A DNA stretch of 64,000 nt from G963662905 sp963676415 (GTDB taxonomy: Bacteria; Bacteroidota; Bacteroidia; Bacteroidales; WRLA01). Position 1 is the stretch's first letter, and each line of letters opens with the position of its first letter. The notes beneath the pieces are model-generated. The model was not told where the DNA came from. It saw nothing but the letters and a program-made list of their open reading frames with translations, and did not search any database. A program made the position numbers and the translations under genes. The stretch is from the NCBI GenBank assembly GCA_963676415.1, contig OY781097.1, positions 372,001 to 436,000 on the forward strand, given 5' to 3'. This document shows positions 33,762-42,660 of the stretch, one piece after another.

Positions 33762-34679
33762 GTGAATGATATTGTTCTTTATTCCCTTCTCAGTCTGAGC
33801 CTTTTGGGAGCTGCAGCAGCTGTAATACTGTATTTTGTGGCGCAAAAATTCAAGGTCATTGAAGACCCGCGGATTGATGAAGTTGAAGAAGCCTTGCCCA
33901 GCGCCAATTGTGGTGGATGTGGCTATGCCGGATGTCGTGCTTTTGCTGAAGCCATTGTGAAATCAGGATCACTGGAAGGATTTAACTGCCCGGTAGGTGG
34001 TGCTGATGTTATGGCGCAGGTTGGTGCGGTTATGGGCCTTGAAGCAGCAGCTTCTGAGCCTAAAATTGCCGTTGTACGCTGTAACGGCAGCAGGCAAAAT
34101 TCACCGGCCAAAGTAGAATTCGACGGACCGCAAACCTGTTCCTTTGCCCACAGCCTTTACTCAGGCGAAGGTGGTTGCCCACATGGATGCCTCGGTTCAG
34201 GTGATTGTGTGGCTGCATGCACTTTCGATGCCATTTTCATGAACGAAGAAACCGGACTGCCCGAAGTTGTGGAAGATAAATGTGTGGCCTGTGGCGCTTG
34301 TGTTACTGCTTGTCCGCGCAATATCATCGAGCTGCGCAACAAAGGCAAAAAAGACCGCAGGGTTTTTGTGAGCTGCATGAACCAGGAAAAAGGTGCTCCG
34401 GCAAAGAAAAACTGTTCTGTGGCATGTATCGGTTGTGGCAAATGCGTTAAAGCCTGCCCATTTGATGCCATCACACTTGAAAACAATCTGGCCTATATCG
34501 ACTTCGAAAAATGTAAGCTTTGCCGCAAGTGTGTTCAGGAATGCCCCACAGGAGCAATCCACGAAATTAATTTCCCGCCACGCAAACCAAAACCTGCGCC
34601 GGCTCCAAAAGCAGAAGCACCTGCACAAGCGGAAGCCAAAGCAGAACCAAAGGATGCTGGCAAAAAGGAAGATAAATAA
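33762..34679 (+). CDS. rnfB: Ion-translocating ferredoxin:NAD oxidoreductase subunit B
   Basis: A 305-residue protein with a GTG start. N-terminal membrane helix (about 5-26); an RnfB-specific cluster motif ANCGGCGYAGCRAF with a fourth Cys after 'FNCPV'; then several ferredoxin-like motifs (CVACGACVTACP, CIGCGKCVKACP, CKLCRKCVQECP) and an extra Cys set around GGCPHGCLGSGDC. The C-terminal ~35 residues are a Pro/Ala/Lys/Glu tail. RnfB accepts electrons from reduced ferredoxin. It is the first gene of rnfBCDGEA. Confidence 0.95.
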   Translation: MNDIVLYSLLSLSLLGAAAAVILYFVAQKFKVIEDPRIDEVEEALPSANCGGCGYAGCRAFAEAIVKSGSLEGFNCPVGGADVMAQVGAVMGLEAAASEPKIAVVRCNGSRQNSPAKVEFDGPQTCSFAHSLYSGEGGCPHGCLGSGDCVAACTFDAIFMNEETGLPEVVEDKCVACGACVTACPRNIIELRNKGKKDRRVFVSCMNQEKGAPAKKNCSVACIGCGKCVKACPFDAITLENNLAYIDFEKCKLCRKCVQECPTGAIHEINFPPRKPKPAPAPKAEAPAQAEAKAEPKDAGKKEDK

Positions 34680-34700
34680 CAGCATAAAAACTTAATATTT

Positions 34701-34717
34701 AGGAGGATTATACCTTG
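34701..34717 (+). promoter_or_regulatory. Perfect Shine-Dalgarno AGGAGG with TTG start, rnfC
   Basis: AGGAGG at 34701-34706 is 8 bp before a TTG start codon at 34715. Strong Shine-Dalgarno sequences are rare in Bacteroidota. The frame is closed by a TAG at 34700-34702 upstream, so TTG is the only start fitting the conserved RnfC N-terminus (MKTFKLGGVHPAENK). Confidence 0.8.
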
Positions 34718-36046
34718 AAAACTTTTAAATTAGGAGGTGTTCACCCTGCGGAAAACAAATTGGCTGAAGCTGCTGTTATTGAGACGCTGCCAATCCCTGA
34801 TACCGCTTATGTCCCCCTTGGACAAAACCTCGGTGCACCCTCAGTACCCGTTGTAAAAAGAGGTGATATCGTTAAAACAGGTCAGCTGCTGGCCAAAGGC
34901 GAAAGTTTTATTTCAGCAAATGTGCATGCACCTGTTTCGGGCAAAGTCATGAAAATTGACGCCTTGCTCGATTCCAGTGGCTATAAACGTCAAACGATTG
35001 TCATTAAGACCGATGGCGATGAATGGATGCCCGAAATTGACCGTTCCGGTGACATAAAAAAAGAAATTACGGCCACCAAAGACGAAATCGTAGCCCGGAT
35101 GAAAAATTTCGGCATCGTTGGTTTGGGAGGCGCTACATTTCCTTCGCATGTAAAACTGATGCTGCACCCGGGCAAAAAAGCCGAATACCTTATTATTAAT
35201 GGTGTGGAATGTGAACCTTATCTCACTTCCGACCACAGGCTGATGCTCGAAAAAGGAGAAGAAATGCTGATTGGCATCTCTATCCTGATGAAAGGGCTTG
35301 ATGTGAAGAAAGCACTCATTGGCATCGAAAACAACAAACCCGACGCCATTGCTCACCTGCAAAAACAGGCAAAGAATTTTAACGGGATTGAAGTTCATCC
35401 TTTAAAGGTGAAATATCCTCAGGGTGGTGAAAAACAGTTGATCAAGGCATTGGTAAACCGTGAAGTGCCCTCCGGCAAACTGCCTCTGGAAGTAGGATGC
35501 GTTGTGAACAATGTAGGAACTGCTTATGCCGTTTATGAAGCGGTTCAAAAAAATAAACCACTAATTGAGCGCGTAGTTACCGTAACCGGAAAAGCGCTGT
35601 CGAAACCATCGAATTTTATGGTGCGCATCGGCACGCCGGTGCAGCAACTCATCGAAGCTGCCGGCGGGCTTCCGGAAGATACCGGCAAGATCATCAATGG
35701 CGGACCGATGATGGGAAAAGCTGTGCTGAGCCCTGATGTACCTGTTGTAAAAGGTACAAGCGGCATACTTCTGATGAAAGAGAAGGAAAGCAAGCGCGTA
35801 CCCATGATGAACTGTATTCGCTGTGCCAAATGTACCCAGGTTTGCCCGATGGGACTCGAGCCTTATCTGCTGGGGGTTTATGGCGAAAAACAAAAATACG
35901 AAGAGCTTGAAAAGGAACAGGTCATGGACTGCATCGAATGCGGATCATGTCAGTTTACTTGTCCTTCGGGTCGTCCGCTGCTGGACTATATCCGCTTAGG
36001 CAAGCAGGAAGTTGGTAAAATAATGAGAAATCGAAAGAATAATTGA
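34715..36046 (+). CDS. rnfC: Ion-translocating oxidoreductase subunit C
   Basis: A 443-residue soluble subunit starting at TTG. N-terminal HPAENK and barrel-sandwich domain, a Gly-rich NAD/FMN-binding segment (GLGGATFPSHVKL, about residue 133), then VECEPYLTSDHRLML, an SLBB domain, and two [4Fe-4S] motifs CIRCAKCTQVCP (about 370) and CIECGSCQFTCP (about 408). It is homologous to Nqo1/NuoF and is the probable NAD-reactive subunit on the cytosolic face. Its length is typical. Confidence 0.95.
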   Translation: MKTFKLGGVHPAENKLAEAAVIETLPIPDTAYVPLGQNLGAPSVPVVKRGDIVKTGQLLAKGESFISANVHAPVSGKVMKIDALLDSSGYKRQTIVIKTDGDEWMPEIDRSGDIKKEITATKDEIVARMKNFGIVGLGGATFPSHVKLMLHPGKKAEYLIINGVECEPYLTSDHRLMLEKGEEMLIGISILMKGLDVKKALIGIENNKPDAIAHLQKQAKNFNGIEVHPLKVKYPQGGEKQLIKALVNREVPSGKLPLEVGCVVNNVGTAYAVYEAVQKNKPLIERVVTVTGKALSKPSNFMVRIGTPVQQLIEAAGGLPEDTGKIINGGPMMGKAVLSPDVPVVKGTSGILLMKEKESKRVPMMNCIRCAKCTQVCPMGLEPYLLGVYGEKQKYEELEKEQVMDCIECGSCQFTCPSGRPLLDYIRLGKQEVGKIMRNRKNN

Positions 36047-36055
36047 TAAAGCCTT

Positions 36056-37057
36056 ATGAATTTACTTACAGTTTCCGGCTCACCACACGTACATGGAGGT
36101 CTTTCCGTTAAGAAAGTAATGTATGGAGTAGTGATTGCTATGGTGCCGGCCATATTAACGTCTGTTTACTATTTTGGCCTGGATGCACTCAGGATATTAG
36201 TAGTTTCAGTGCTTGCATGTTATTTGTTCGAGTATCTGATACAGAAATATCTCATCAAAGGCCCCATTAGCATAAATGATGGATCAGCTTTGGTTACAGG
36301 AATTTTGCTGGCATTTAATGTGCCTTCCAACCTGCCCTGCTGGATTTTGATTATTGGTGCATTGGTTTCTATTGGAATGGGTAAAATGTCCTTTGGCGGT
36401 TTGGGGAAAAACCCCTTTAACCCGGCATTGGTTGGTAGGGTTTTCCTGCTGATTTCCTTTCCGGTACAAATGACAAGCTGGCCTGTTCCCAAGCCACTCT
36501 TCTCCAATGCTGTAACTGATGCGGTTACAGGCCCCACACCGCTTGGCATCGTAAAAGAAGGTTTGCGCAGCGGGCTTTCTGTCGATCAAGTGATGAGCCA
36601 TGTGCCTACCTATGCCCAGGAACTTATGGGAGATATGGGTGGATCTTTGGGAGAAGTTTCTGCACTTGCACTGATTATCGGTGGTATTTATATGCTCATA
36701 AAAAGGATCATTACCTGGGAAATCCCGGCATCTTTCCTTTTAAGCGTTGTGCTCTTTACCGGAATCCTCTGGCTGATCGACCCAACACAATATGTTAATC
36801 CGCTTTTCCATCTCGTTACAGGCGGCATCATGCTGGGTGTCTTTTTTATGGCAACCGATATGGTCAGCTCTCCAATGTCGCGGGGTGGCCAATTGATATT
36901 CGGTGCGGGCGTTGGCATTTTAACCATTGTGATCAGGATTTGGGGCGCATATCCCGAAGGAGTTTCATTTGCCATCCTGATTATGAACGCCTTTGTACCG
37001 CTGATCAACAGAAGTATGAAGCCAAAACGTTTTGGTGAAACAATAAAAGCAGCTTAA
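36056..37057 (+). CDS. rnfD: Ion-translocating oxidoreductase subunit D
   Basis: A 333-residue membrane subunit with nine or so helices. SPHVHGGLSVKKVMYGVVIA opens the chain, and GGLGKNPFNPALVGR and TDMVSSPM are family signatures. The segment DAVTGPTPLG (about residue 163) holds the Thr that carries covalent FMN in this family (motif S/T-G-x-T). It forms the membrane path with RnfA and RnfE. Nine bases separate it from rnfC. Confidence 0.95.
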   Translation: MNLLTVSGSPHVHGGLSVKKVMYGVVIAMVPAILTSVYYFGLDALRILVVSVLACYLFEYLIQKYLIKGPISINDGSALVTGILLAFNVPSNLPCWILIIGALVSIGMGKMSFGGLGKNPFNPALVGRVFLLISFPVQMTSWPVPKPLFSNAVTDAVTGPTPLGIVKEGLRSGLSVDQVMSHVPTYAQELMGDMGGSLGEVSALALIIGGIYMLIKRIITWEIPASFLLSVVLFTGILWLIDPTQYVNPLFHLVTGGIMLGVFFMATDMVSSPMSRGGQLIFGAGVGILTIVIRIWGAYPEGVSFAILIMNAFVPLINRSMKPKRFGETIKAA

Positions 37058-37085
37058 TTTATTAAGAAATTGAAAATCAATTGTT

Positions 37086-37661
37086 ATGGCTAAAAAAGAA
37101 TCATCATTTATAAATATGCTGCTTACCCTTGTAGTAGTAACAGCCGTGGCTGCACTTGCACTGGGCGGTGTATATAACCTCACTGCCGAGCCCATTGCCC
37201 AGGCAAAAGCGGAAAAGCAGAAAAAGGCCATCGAAAATGTTTTGCCTCCTTTCGATCGCTTAGAAGTGAAAAAAGTTGCCTCTCCAGATGGGGACAGCCT
37301 GCAATTTAATATTGCTTATAAAGGGCCGGAACCTGTTGGTGTTGCCGTCAATACCTATACCAACGAAGGTTTCAGCGGAAATATCAAATTAATGGTGGGA
37401 TTGCTGCCCGATGGTAGCATCAATAATATCTCTGTTTTGGAACATAAGGAAACTCCGGGCCTTGGCGATAAAATGCAAAAGAGTAAATCTACCTGGAGCG
37501 ACCAGTTCAATGGTAAAAATCCGGCAAATTATAAACTAAAGGTAACCAAAGATGGCGGCGATGTTGATGCAATTACGGCAGCAACCATCAGTTCACGTGC
37601 CTATTGTGATGCTGTGCAACGCGCCTACGATACCTTTAAAAGTAATGGAGGAATCAAATAA
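37086..37661 (+). CDS. rnfG: Ion-translocating oxidoreductase subunit G
   Basis: A 191-residue subunit with one N-terminal helix (about 9-31) and an FMN-binding domain. DAITAATISSRA contains Thr167 in the S/T-x-A-T context for covalent FMN; LGDKM and NISVLEHKETPGLG are conserved family blocks. It faces the periplasmic side. It overlaps rnfE by one base (TAATG). Confidence 0.94.
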   Translation: MAKKESSFINMLLTLVVVTAVAALALGGVYNLTAEPIAQAKAEKQKKAIENVLPPFDRLEVKKVASPDGDSLQFNIAYKGPEPVGVAVNTYTNEGFSGNIKLMVGLLPDGSINNISVLEHKETPGLGDKMQKSKSTWSDQFNGKNPANYKLKVTKDGGDVDAITAATISSRAYCDAVQRAYDTFKSNGGIK

Positions 37662-38242
37662 TGAATCAAATACAGAATTTTTCCAAGGGGATTATTAAGG
37701 AAAACCCGGTTTTTGTTTTACTGTTGGGACTTTGCCCTACATTGGGTGTAACTACCTCAGCAATAAACGGTTTAGGAATGGGCCTTGCCACAACATTCGT
37801 ATTGGTTATGTCCAATCTTGTTGTTTCATTGGTAAAAAATGTCATTCCCGACAAAGTACGTATCCCTTCCTTTATCGTAATTATTGCATCTTTCGTAACC
37901 ATTGTTGAGCTGGTGATGCAGGGATTCATACCCGCATTGTTCGATCAATTGGGACTTTTCATTCCTTTGATTGTTGTAAACTGCGTTGTGCTTGGACGTG
38001 CAGAAGCTTTTGCATCCAAAAACGGTCTCCTTGCTTCCATTATAGATGGTTTGGGAATGGGCCTTGGATTTGCATTCGCCCTAACGATCCTCGGTGCAGT
38101 ACGTGAACTGCTCGGAAGTGGAGCTATTTTTGGAATGAAACTTATCAATGGAGACGGAATGCTCGTATTTGTATTGGCACCCGGAGCTTTTATTGCACTG
38201 GGATATCTCATTGCATTGATGCGGAAAATCACCAAAGCTTAA
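37661..38242 (+). CDS. rnfE: Ion-translocating oxidoreductase subunit E
   Basis: A 193-residue membrane protein with six helices, starting inside the rnfG stop codon. ENPVFVLLLGLCPTLGVTTS and NCVVLGRAEAFASKN are the family signatures; the paired Cys in these two blocks match those that bind the membrane [2Fe-2S] centre in the RnfA/RnfE pair. It couples electron transfer to Na+ or H+ movement. Confidence 0.95.
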   Translation: MNQIQNFSKGIIKENPVFVLLLGLCPTLGVTTSAINGLGMGLATTFVLVMSNLVVSLVKNVIPDKVRIPSFIVIIASFVTIVELVMQGFIPALFDQLGLFIPLIVVNCVVLGRAEAFASKNGLLASIIDGLGMGLGFAFALTILGAVRELLGSGAIFGMKLINGDGMLVFVLAPGAFIALGYLIALMRKITKA

Positions 38243-38267
38243 TGTTGAACTGATAAAAATTTAAAGC

Positions 38268-38840
38268 ATGGAATATATCCTTATAATCATCGCGGCCATT
38301 TTTGTGAACAATATCGTTCTTGCCCAGTTCCTCGGGATTTGTCCCTTTGTTGGGGTATCGGGCAAAGTATCAACATCAGTTGGAATGAGCGGTGCTGTAC
38401 TTTTTGTAATGACCCTGGCAACCATAGTAACCTGGTTGATCCAAAATTATATCCTTATACCTTTTGGAATCGGTTTCCTGCAAACCATCAGCTTTATCCT
38501 TGTGATTGCTTCGCTGGTGCAGATGGTGGAGATCATCCTTAAAAAAGTGAGCCCGCCCCTATATCAGGCTCTTGGTGTTTTTCTACCGTTGATTACTACC
38601 AACTGTGCGGTTTTGGGTGTGGCCATCCTTACAATCCAGAAAGAATTTAACCTCATGGAAGGAGTGGTCTTTGCCATTGCCAATGCAATTGGTTTTGCAC
38701 TCGCTATGGTAATTTTTGCCGGTATCCGTGAGCATCTCGACTTGATGGAGGTTCCCAAAGGAATGCGCGGTGTGCCTGTAGCACTCATTACTGCAGGTAT
38801 CCTGGCGCTGGCATTTATGGGATTCGCCGGACTGGTATAA
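38268..38840 (+). CDS. rnfA: Ion-translocating oxidoreductase subunit A
   Basis: A 190-residue membrane protein homologous to RnfE. FVNNIVLAQFLGICPFVGVSG and TTNCAVLGVAIL contain the Cys pair for the shared membrane iron-sulfur centre. It is the last gene of the operon and is followed by a strong terminator. The order B-C-D-G-E-A is the one common in Bacteroidota and clostridia. Confidence 0.95.
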   Translation: MEYILIIIAAIFVNNIVLAQFLGICPFVGVSGKVSTSVGMSGAVLFVMTLATIVTWLIQNYILIPFGIGFLQTISFILVIASLVQMVEIILKKVSPPLYQALGVFLPLITTNCAVLGVAILTIQKEFNLMEGVVFAIANAIGFALAMVIFAGIREHLDLMEVPKGMRGVPVALITAGILALAFMGFAGLV

Positions 38841-38858
38841 GAACCCAAAACATACCGG

Positions 38859-38910
38859 AGCTGACCATGACAAAACCCCTTTTTGGGGCTGTTATGGTCA
38901 GCTTTTGTTT
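38859..38910 (+). terminator. Terminator of the rnf operon
   Basis: AGCTGACCAT (38859-38868) pairs with ATGGTCAGCT (38894-38903), with an inner CCCC/GGGG stem in the loop, followed by a T-rich run. Confidence 0.85.
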
Positions 38911-38966
38911 TTAAGGTCGGACATATTTTGTAATTTTACTGCTGATAATCCTAAAAGATCATCCCA

Positions 38967-39641
38967 ATGAATGAAATCCATGAAATGATACTCTTTGGCG
39001 GAACGGTTTTTATGGGCTTTTTTGCCATAATGAACCCTTTTGCCAATACACCGATTTTTCTGGGGCTAACATCCGAAATAGAAGACCGTAAATTGGTCGT
39101 TAAAATTGCTTTTCACAGTGTGCTTTACGCCTTTATCATCGTAGCAGCCTTTACAGTGTTGGGACATTATATTTATCAGATGTTCGGGATTACCCTTTCC
39201 GCTTTTAAAATTGGAGGAGGGCTGCTCTTATTTCATGTTGGCTCTAATTTGTTGCAGGGCAAGGAATCCACAGTGCATCACCCATCGCCCGAACACCGAC
39301 AAAATCTTAAAGACAAACTTGCCCAAGACAATACATTTTTGAAAATGGCTATTTCACCCCTTGCCATCCCAATTCTTGGCGGACCAGGAACAATTTCTAC
39401 TGCCATGAACTTTGTAGGCTATAATGTCAGTCTGGATCCCTGGGAAAAAATGATCGTGGTTTTGGTTATATTTGCCATCAGCTGCCTGATAAGTTTTATG
39501 ATGTTTGTTTTTGGTGGTAAACTGGTAAACTATCTTGGACAAAGCATCATCGGAGTGATTACGCGTATCATGGGATTGATTTTGGTGATTATCAGTGTTC
39601 AGATGGTTATTGGAGGAATTAAGCTGGCATTTAATCTTTAA
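38967..39641 (+). CDS. MarC-family membrane protein
   Basis: A 224-residue protein with six hydrophobic helices. FFAIMNPFANTPIFLGLTSE near the start and SPLAIPILGGPGTISTAM around residue 130 are the signatures of the MarC/YchE/YhgN family. Its transport substrate is not established. It has a near-consensus -7 box TAATTTTA at 38931-38938 with a TTTG 23 bp before it. ftsE starts 3 bp after its stop codon, so the two form a small operon. Confidence 0.88.
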   Translation: MNEIHEMILFGGTVFMGFFAIMNPFANTPIFLGLTSEIEDRKLVVKIAFHSVLYAFIIVAAFTVLGHYIYQMFGITLSAFKIGGGLLLFHVGSNLLQGKESTVHHPSPEHRQNLKDKLAQDNTFLKMAISPLAIPILGGPGTISTAMNFVGYNVSLDPWEKMIVVLVIFAISCLISFMMFVFGGKLVNYLGQSIIGVITRIMGLILVIISVQMVIGGIKLAFNL

Positions 39642-39644
39642 ATT

Positions 39645-40349
39645 ATGGCATTGGATATTGTAATTGACCTTAAGGACCTGTCTGTATATCAAAAAGATGT
39701 GCTCATTCTGTCAGAAGTAGGTTTTGAATTGGAACGCGGCGAATTTGTTTATCTCATCGGGAAAACCGGCAGCGGGAAAAGCAGTTTGCTGAAAACCCTC
39801 TATGCGGAGCTGGATTGCCGGAAAGGCTCTGCACAGGTTGCCGGACATGACCTGACCACCTTGAAGAAAAAGGAAGTGCCCTTTTTGCGCAGGAAAATTG
39901 GCATCATTTTTCAGGATTTCCAGTTGCTCCCCGACCGCTCGGTAAACGAAAACCTTAGTTTTGTGCTCAAAGCTACAGGCTGGCGCGATAAAACCAAAAT
40001 GCGCGAACGCTGTCAGGATGTACTGCAAAAAGTTGGCTTGGGAACAAAAGGCTTCAAGATGCCGCATCAAATCTCAGGTGGTGAACAGCAAAGGGTTGGG
40101 ATTGCCCGTGCACTGCTCAATGACCCTGAAATCATCATCGCGGATGAGCCTACCGGAAACCTCGATCCGGAAACTTCCGATGGTATTATGCAGCTCTTGA
40201 TGGGGATTGCCCGAAATGGTCGTGCCGTTTTAATGGCAACACATAATTATAATCTGATCCAGAAATATCCTTCAAGGATACTGCGCTGCGAGAATGGCCG
40301 TGTTCTTGAAAATGAAGAAACAACCGAATCCTTAGCTATTGAAGATTAA
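39645..40349 (+). CDS. ftsE: Cell-division ATP-binding protein FtsE
   Basis: A 234-residue ABC ATPase. Walker A IGKTGSGKSS (38-47), Q-loop FQDFQLLPDRSV, signature ISGGEQQRVGIARAL, Walker B IIIADEPTGNLDPET and His-loop ATHNY. The LLPDRSV block after the Q-loop is typical of FtsE. It should pair with the FtsX permease to activate cell-wall hydrolases, but ftsX is not adjacent; in Bacteroidota it is often elsewhere. Its last 18 bp overlap the convergent glycosyltransferase gene. Confidence 0.9.
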   Translation: MALDIVIDLKDLSVYQKDVLILSEVGFELERGEFVYLIGKTGSGKSSLLKTLYAELDCRKGSAQVAGHDLTTLKKKEVPFLRRKIGIIFQDFQLLPDRSVNENLSFVLKATGWRDKTKMRERCQDVLQKVGLGTKGFKMPHQISGGEQQRVGIARALLNDPEIIIADEPTGNLDPETSDGIMQLLMGIARNGRAVLMATHNYNLIQKYPSRILRCENGRVLENEETTESLAIED

Positions 40350-41462
40350 ATCTATCAATTTATTGGTTTTCAGCTTATTGTCATAATTCTCTTGCAGGAT
40401 AAATTTTCTTGATTCAATTTCAGGAAGGCTAAAATCTTTTTCAAAACATTCATCAACTGCTTTTCTGATTTCCTTTGCATCATTGGCAATAATGCAGGCA
40501 TCGCGCAAACCAGTTCCTTGCGTCATTTCATTATTGGCTATGCAAAACCGTCCCTGATATAATGTGTTGAGCAGCTTAAGTTTAAGTCCAGTGGCCTGGA
40601 AAGTGATCAGGATGTGGATGTGGGCATTTTGCATCAATTCCTGCATTTCGGCATTGGGAACATTCGCTTTAAGGCTTACGTTTTCCTGTTTATTACAAAG
40701 GTATTTAAGCGATGCGGGCGGGTTTAAACCGGCAACGACCAGCTTATGGCGGCAGTTGGGCATGATTTTTTTAATAAGATATTCAGCAGCAAGGCGGTTT
40801 TCTGCCACTGATAAATTGCCATGATAAAGCATATAATCCGATGAACCTTCAAGGGAAATCACTTCGTCATTTTCATGGAAGCTGGGCAAATAACGCACCT
40901 CCTGCTTCTGAAAATGTTTTTGCAGATAATCAGTATCACTCTGCGAAACAGCCAACATCAGATCCGCCTTGCGCAATGCTTTTTGAAAAAGGCGTAGCTT
41001 TAATGTTTCCTGAGCAAAAAACAGGAATTTGAACGGATTGCGCTCGGCTTTCGCCAGATGTCCGTAATAATGATGCTCGATATTGCTTTCGCGATATATT
41101 ATTCTCCGATGAGCAAAGCGCGCATCCTTTAAAATAGCACAGGTGTGCAAGCCTTCGCAAAGTATGGGATAACCGTCTTCCAACAGCCTTTTATTCAAAA
41201 CTTCAGAAGTGCGGCTTTTAATGATAAAAGGGCTTAAGGACAAAAAATTACGTGCCGACATATCGCGTTGATAATAATGCACTTCGGCGCATAATTCCTT
41301 CAACTCCTCCGATCTTTCCCTTCCATATTCAAAACAGTGCAGTATGACTTTGACACCTGCTTTGTGCAGCATCCTGAGTTTGTGATACACATCAATTACG
41401 CCGCCGTAATTTGGAGGACTGGGGATATCGAAAGAGATGATATGGAGGTGTTTGTCTGTCAT
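40332..41462 (-). CDS. GT-B glycosyltransferase of a polysaccharide cluster
   Basis: A 376-residue GT-B fold protein. HIISFDIPSPPNYGGVIDVYHKL at the start is a typical nucleotide-sugar transferase N-terminal region; the C-terminal half has DYMLYHGNLSVAENRLAAEYL and IHILITFQATGLKLKLLNTLYQG, where GLKLKLLN takes the place of the usual E-x7-E donor motif of GT4. The missing acidic pair suggests a divergent family. It overlaps the next glycosyltransferase by 4 bp and ftsE by 18 bp (convergent). Confidence 0.78.
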   Translation of the reverse strand: MTDKHLHIISFDIPSPPNYGGVIDVYHKLRMLHKAGVKVILHCFEYGRERSEELKELCAEVHYYQRDMSARNFLSLSPFIIKSRTSEVLNKRLLEDGYPILCEGLHTCAILKDARFAHRRIIYRESNIEHHYYGHLAKAERNPFKFLFFAQETLKLRLFQKALRKADLMLAVSQSDTDYLQKHFQKQEVRYLPSFHENDEVISLEGSSDYMLYHGNLSVAENRLAAEYLIKKIMPNCRHKLVVAGLNPPASLKYLCNKQENVSLKANVPNAEMQELMQNAHIHILITFQATGLKLKLLNTLYQGRFCIANNEMTQGTGLRDACIIANDAKEIRKAVDECFEKDFSLPEIESRKFILQENYDNKLKTNKLIDLIFNS

Positions 41463-42574
41463 TTCAAGTTAAGGTAAACCTTGTCTAATTGTTTTTCTTC
41501 ATTTTCCCAACTGAGTTCTTTGGCGGCAATAAAACAATTTTTCCGCAGTCTTTTCAATTCTTCAGGATTACCGAGCATCTCATTGATGCGTTCGGCTATA
41601 TGTTTTGGGCCATGATGATCAATGAAATACCCGCATTCGTATTTTGTAACGACTTTGCTGATTTCGGGCAGGCGGCTCACCAAAACAGGAACGCCGGCAT
41701 GCATATAATCAAAAAGTTTGTTGGGGAGACTATAGCGGTAATTGGGATTTGTGTCCTTATCGAGCGAAAAACCCAAATCGGCCTGGCACGTATAATCGAA
41801 AAGCCTTTGAGGCAATTGCCTGGGGATGAAACGTATTTTATCTTCAAGCTGGTTTTCTTTGCACATTTGCTTGAGCTGTGGCAATACATCACCATTACCA
41901 ATAATCAGCAACAGAGCTCCTTCCACATATTTCATAGAAAGCAGGAGTTCTTCCGCCCCTCTTTGGATATTGATCCCGGCGCCCTGAAGAAGCAGTATAT
42001 GTTTATCTTCCGGTAACCCCAGGGTTTTTCTGCTTGCTTCAGGATTTCGATGGCGCACCGGTGGCATATTGCGCACTACCAAGGGGCGGTTTCCGTAGCT
42101 TTTTTTAAAAAGATCTGCAATAGAATCATTTACCGTAAAAATATACGGCAATTTCGGAAAAATCCATTTCTCAATACCTCGCCAAACCGATTGCACAAGC
42201 TTTCTGTTGATCACTTCGGGAGTTTCCGTGAAATACTCATGGCTGTCGTAAACAATGGCTTTTCTCCTGAGCTTTGACACAAGATAATTGGGCATTAATG
42301 TGTCCAAATCGTTTGACAAAAGGATGTCGCATTTAGAAAACAGCAATAAAAAAAACAGGCGAATATTGTATTCTGCATAAAAGAACGGTCCTTTGGTAAA
42401 AAGCAGCTTCATGCGTTTGCTTGGATAAGGACGCTCATCCATTGCAAGGCTCGCAGGCAGCACGCGCCCAACAAGAAGTACGTCAAAACCGTTCTTATTC
42501 AAGTAAGTACAGACTTTAGAAACACGTTGGTCTGTTACCAGATCATTAATCACCGAAACAATAATTCTTTTCAA
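41459..42574 (-). CDS. Glycosyltransferase family 4-like
   Basis: A 371-residue GT-B protein. VINDLVTDQRVSKVCTYL near the N-terminus, an IVYDSHEYFTETPEV segment, and a C-terminal donor domain with LLLQGAGINIQRGAEELL and SLPNKLFDYMHAGVPVLVS (donor-loop glutamate replaced by an N-K-L-F-D-Y-M block typical of capsular GT4 enzymes). It adds sugars to a lipid-linked oligosaccharide, the specific one unknown. It overlaps the next gene in the cluster by 4 bp. Confidence 0.85.
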   Translation of the reverse strand: MKRIIVSVINDLVTDQRVSKVCTYLNKNGFDVLLVGRVLPASLAMDERPYPSKRMKLLFTKGPFFYAEYNIRLFFLLLFSKCDILLSNDLDTLMPNYLVSKLRRKAIVYDSHEYFTETPEVINRKLVQSVWRGIEKWIFPKLPYIFTVNDSIADLFKKSYGNRPLVVRNMPPVRHRNPEASRKTLGLPEDKHILLLQGAGINIQRGAEELLLSMKYVEGALLLIIGNGDVLPQLKQMCKENQLEDKIRFIPRQLPQRLFDYTCQADLGFSLDKDTNPNYRYSLPNKLFDYMHAGVPVLVSRLPEISKVVTKYECGYFIDHHGPKHIAERINEMLGNPEELKRLRKNCFIAAKELSWENEEKQLDKVYLNLK

Positions 42575-42660
42575 AGCGAGCTTTTTGCGAAATTACAAAA
42601 TAGATGAACGCATTAACCGCTCAGATTATTGGCACATCCTGACAAGAGAGCAAAATTGCG

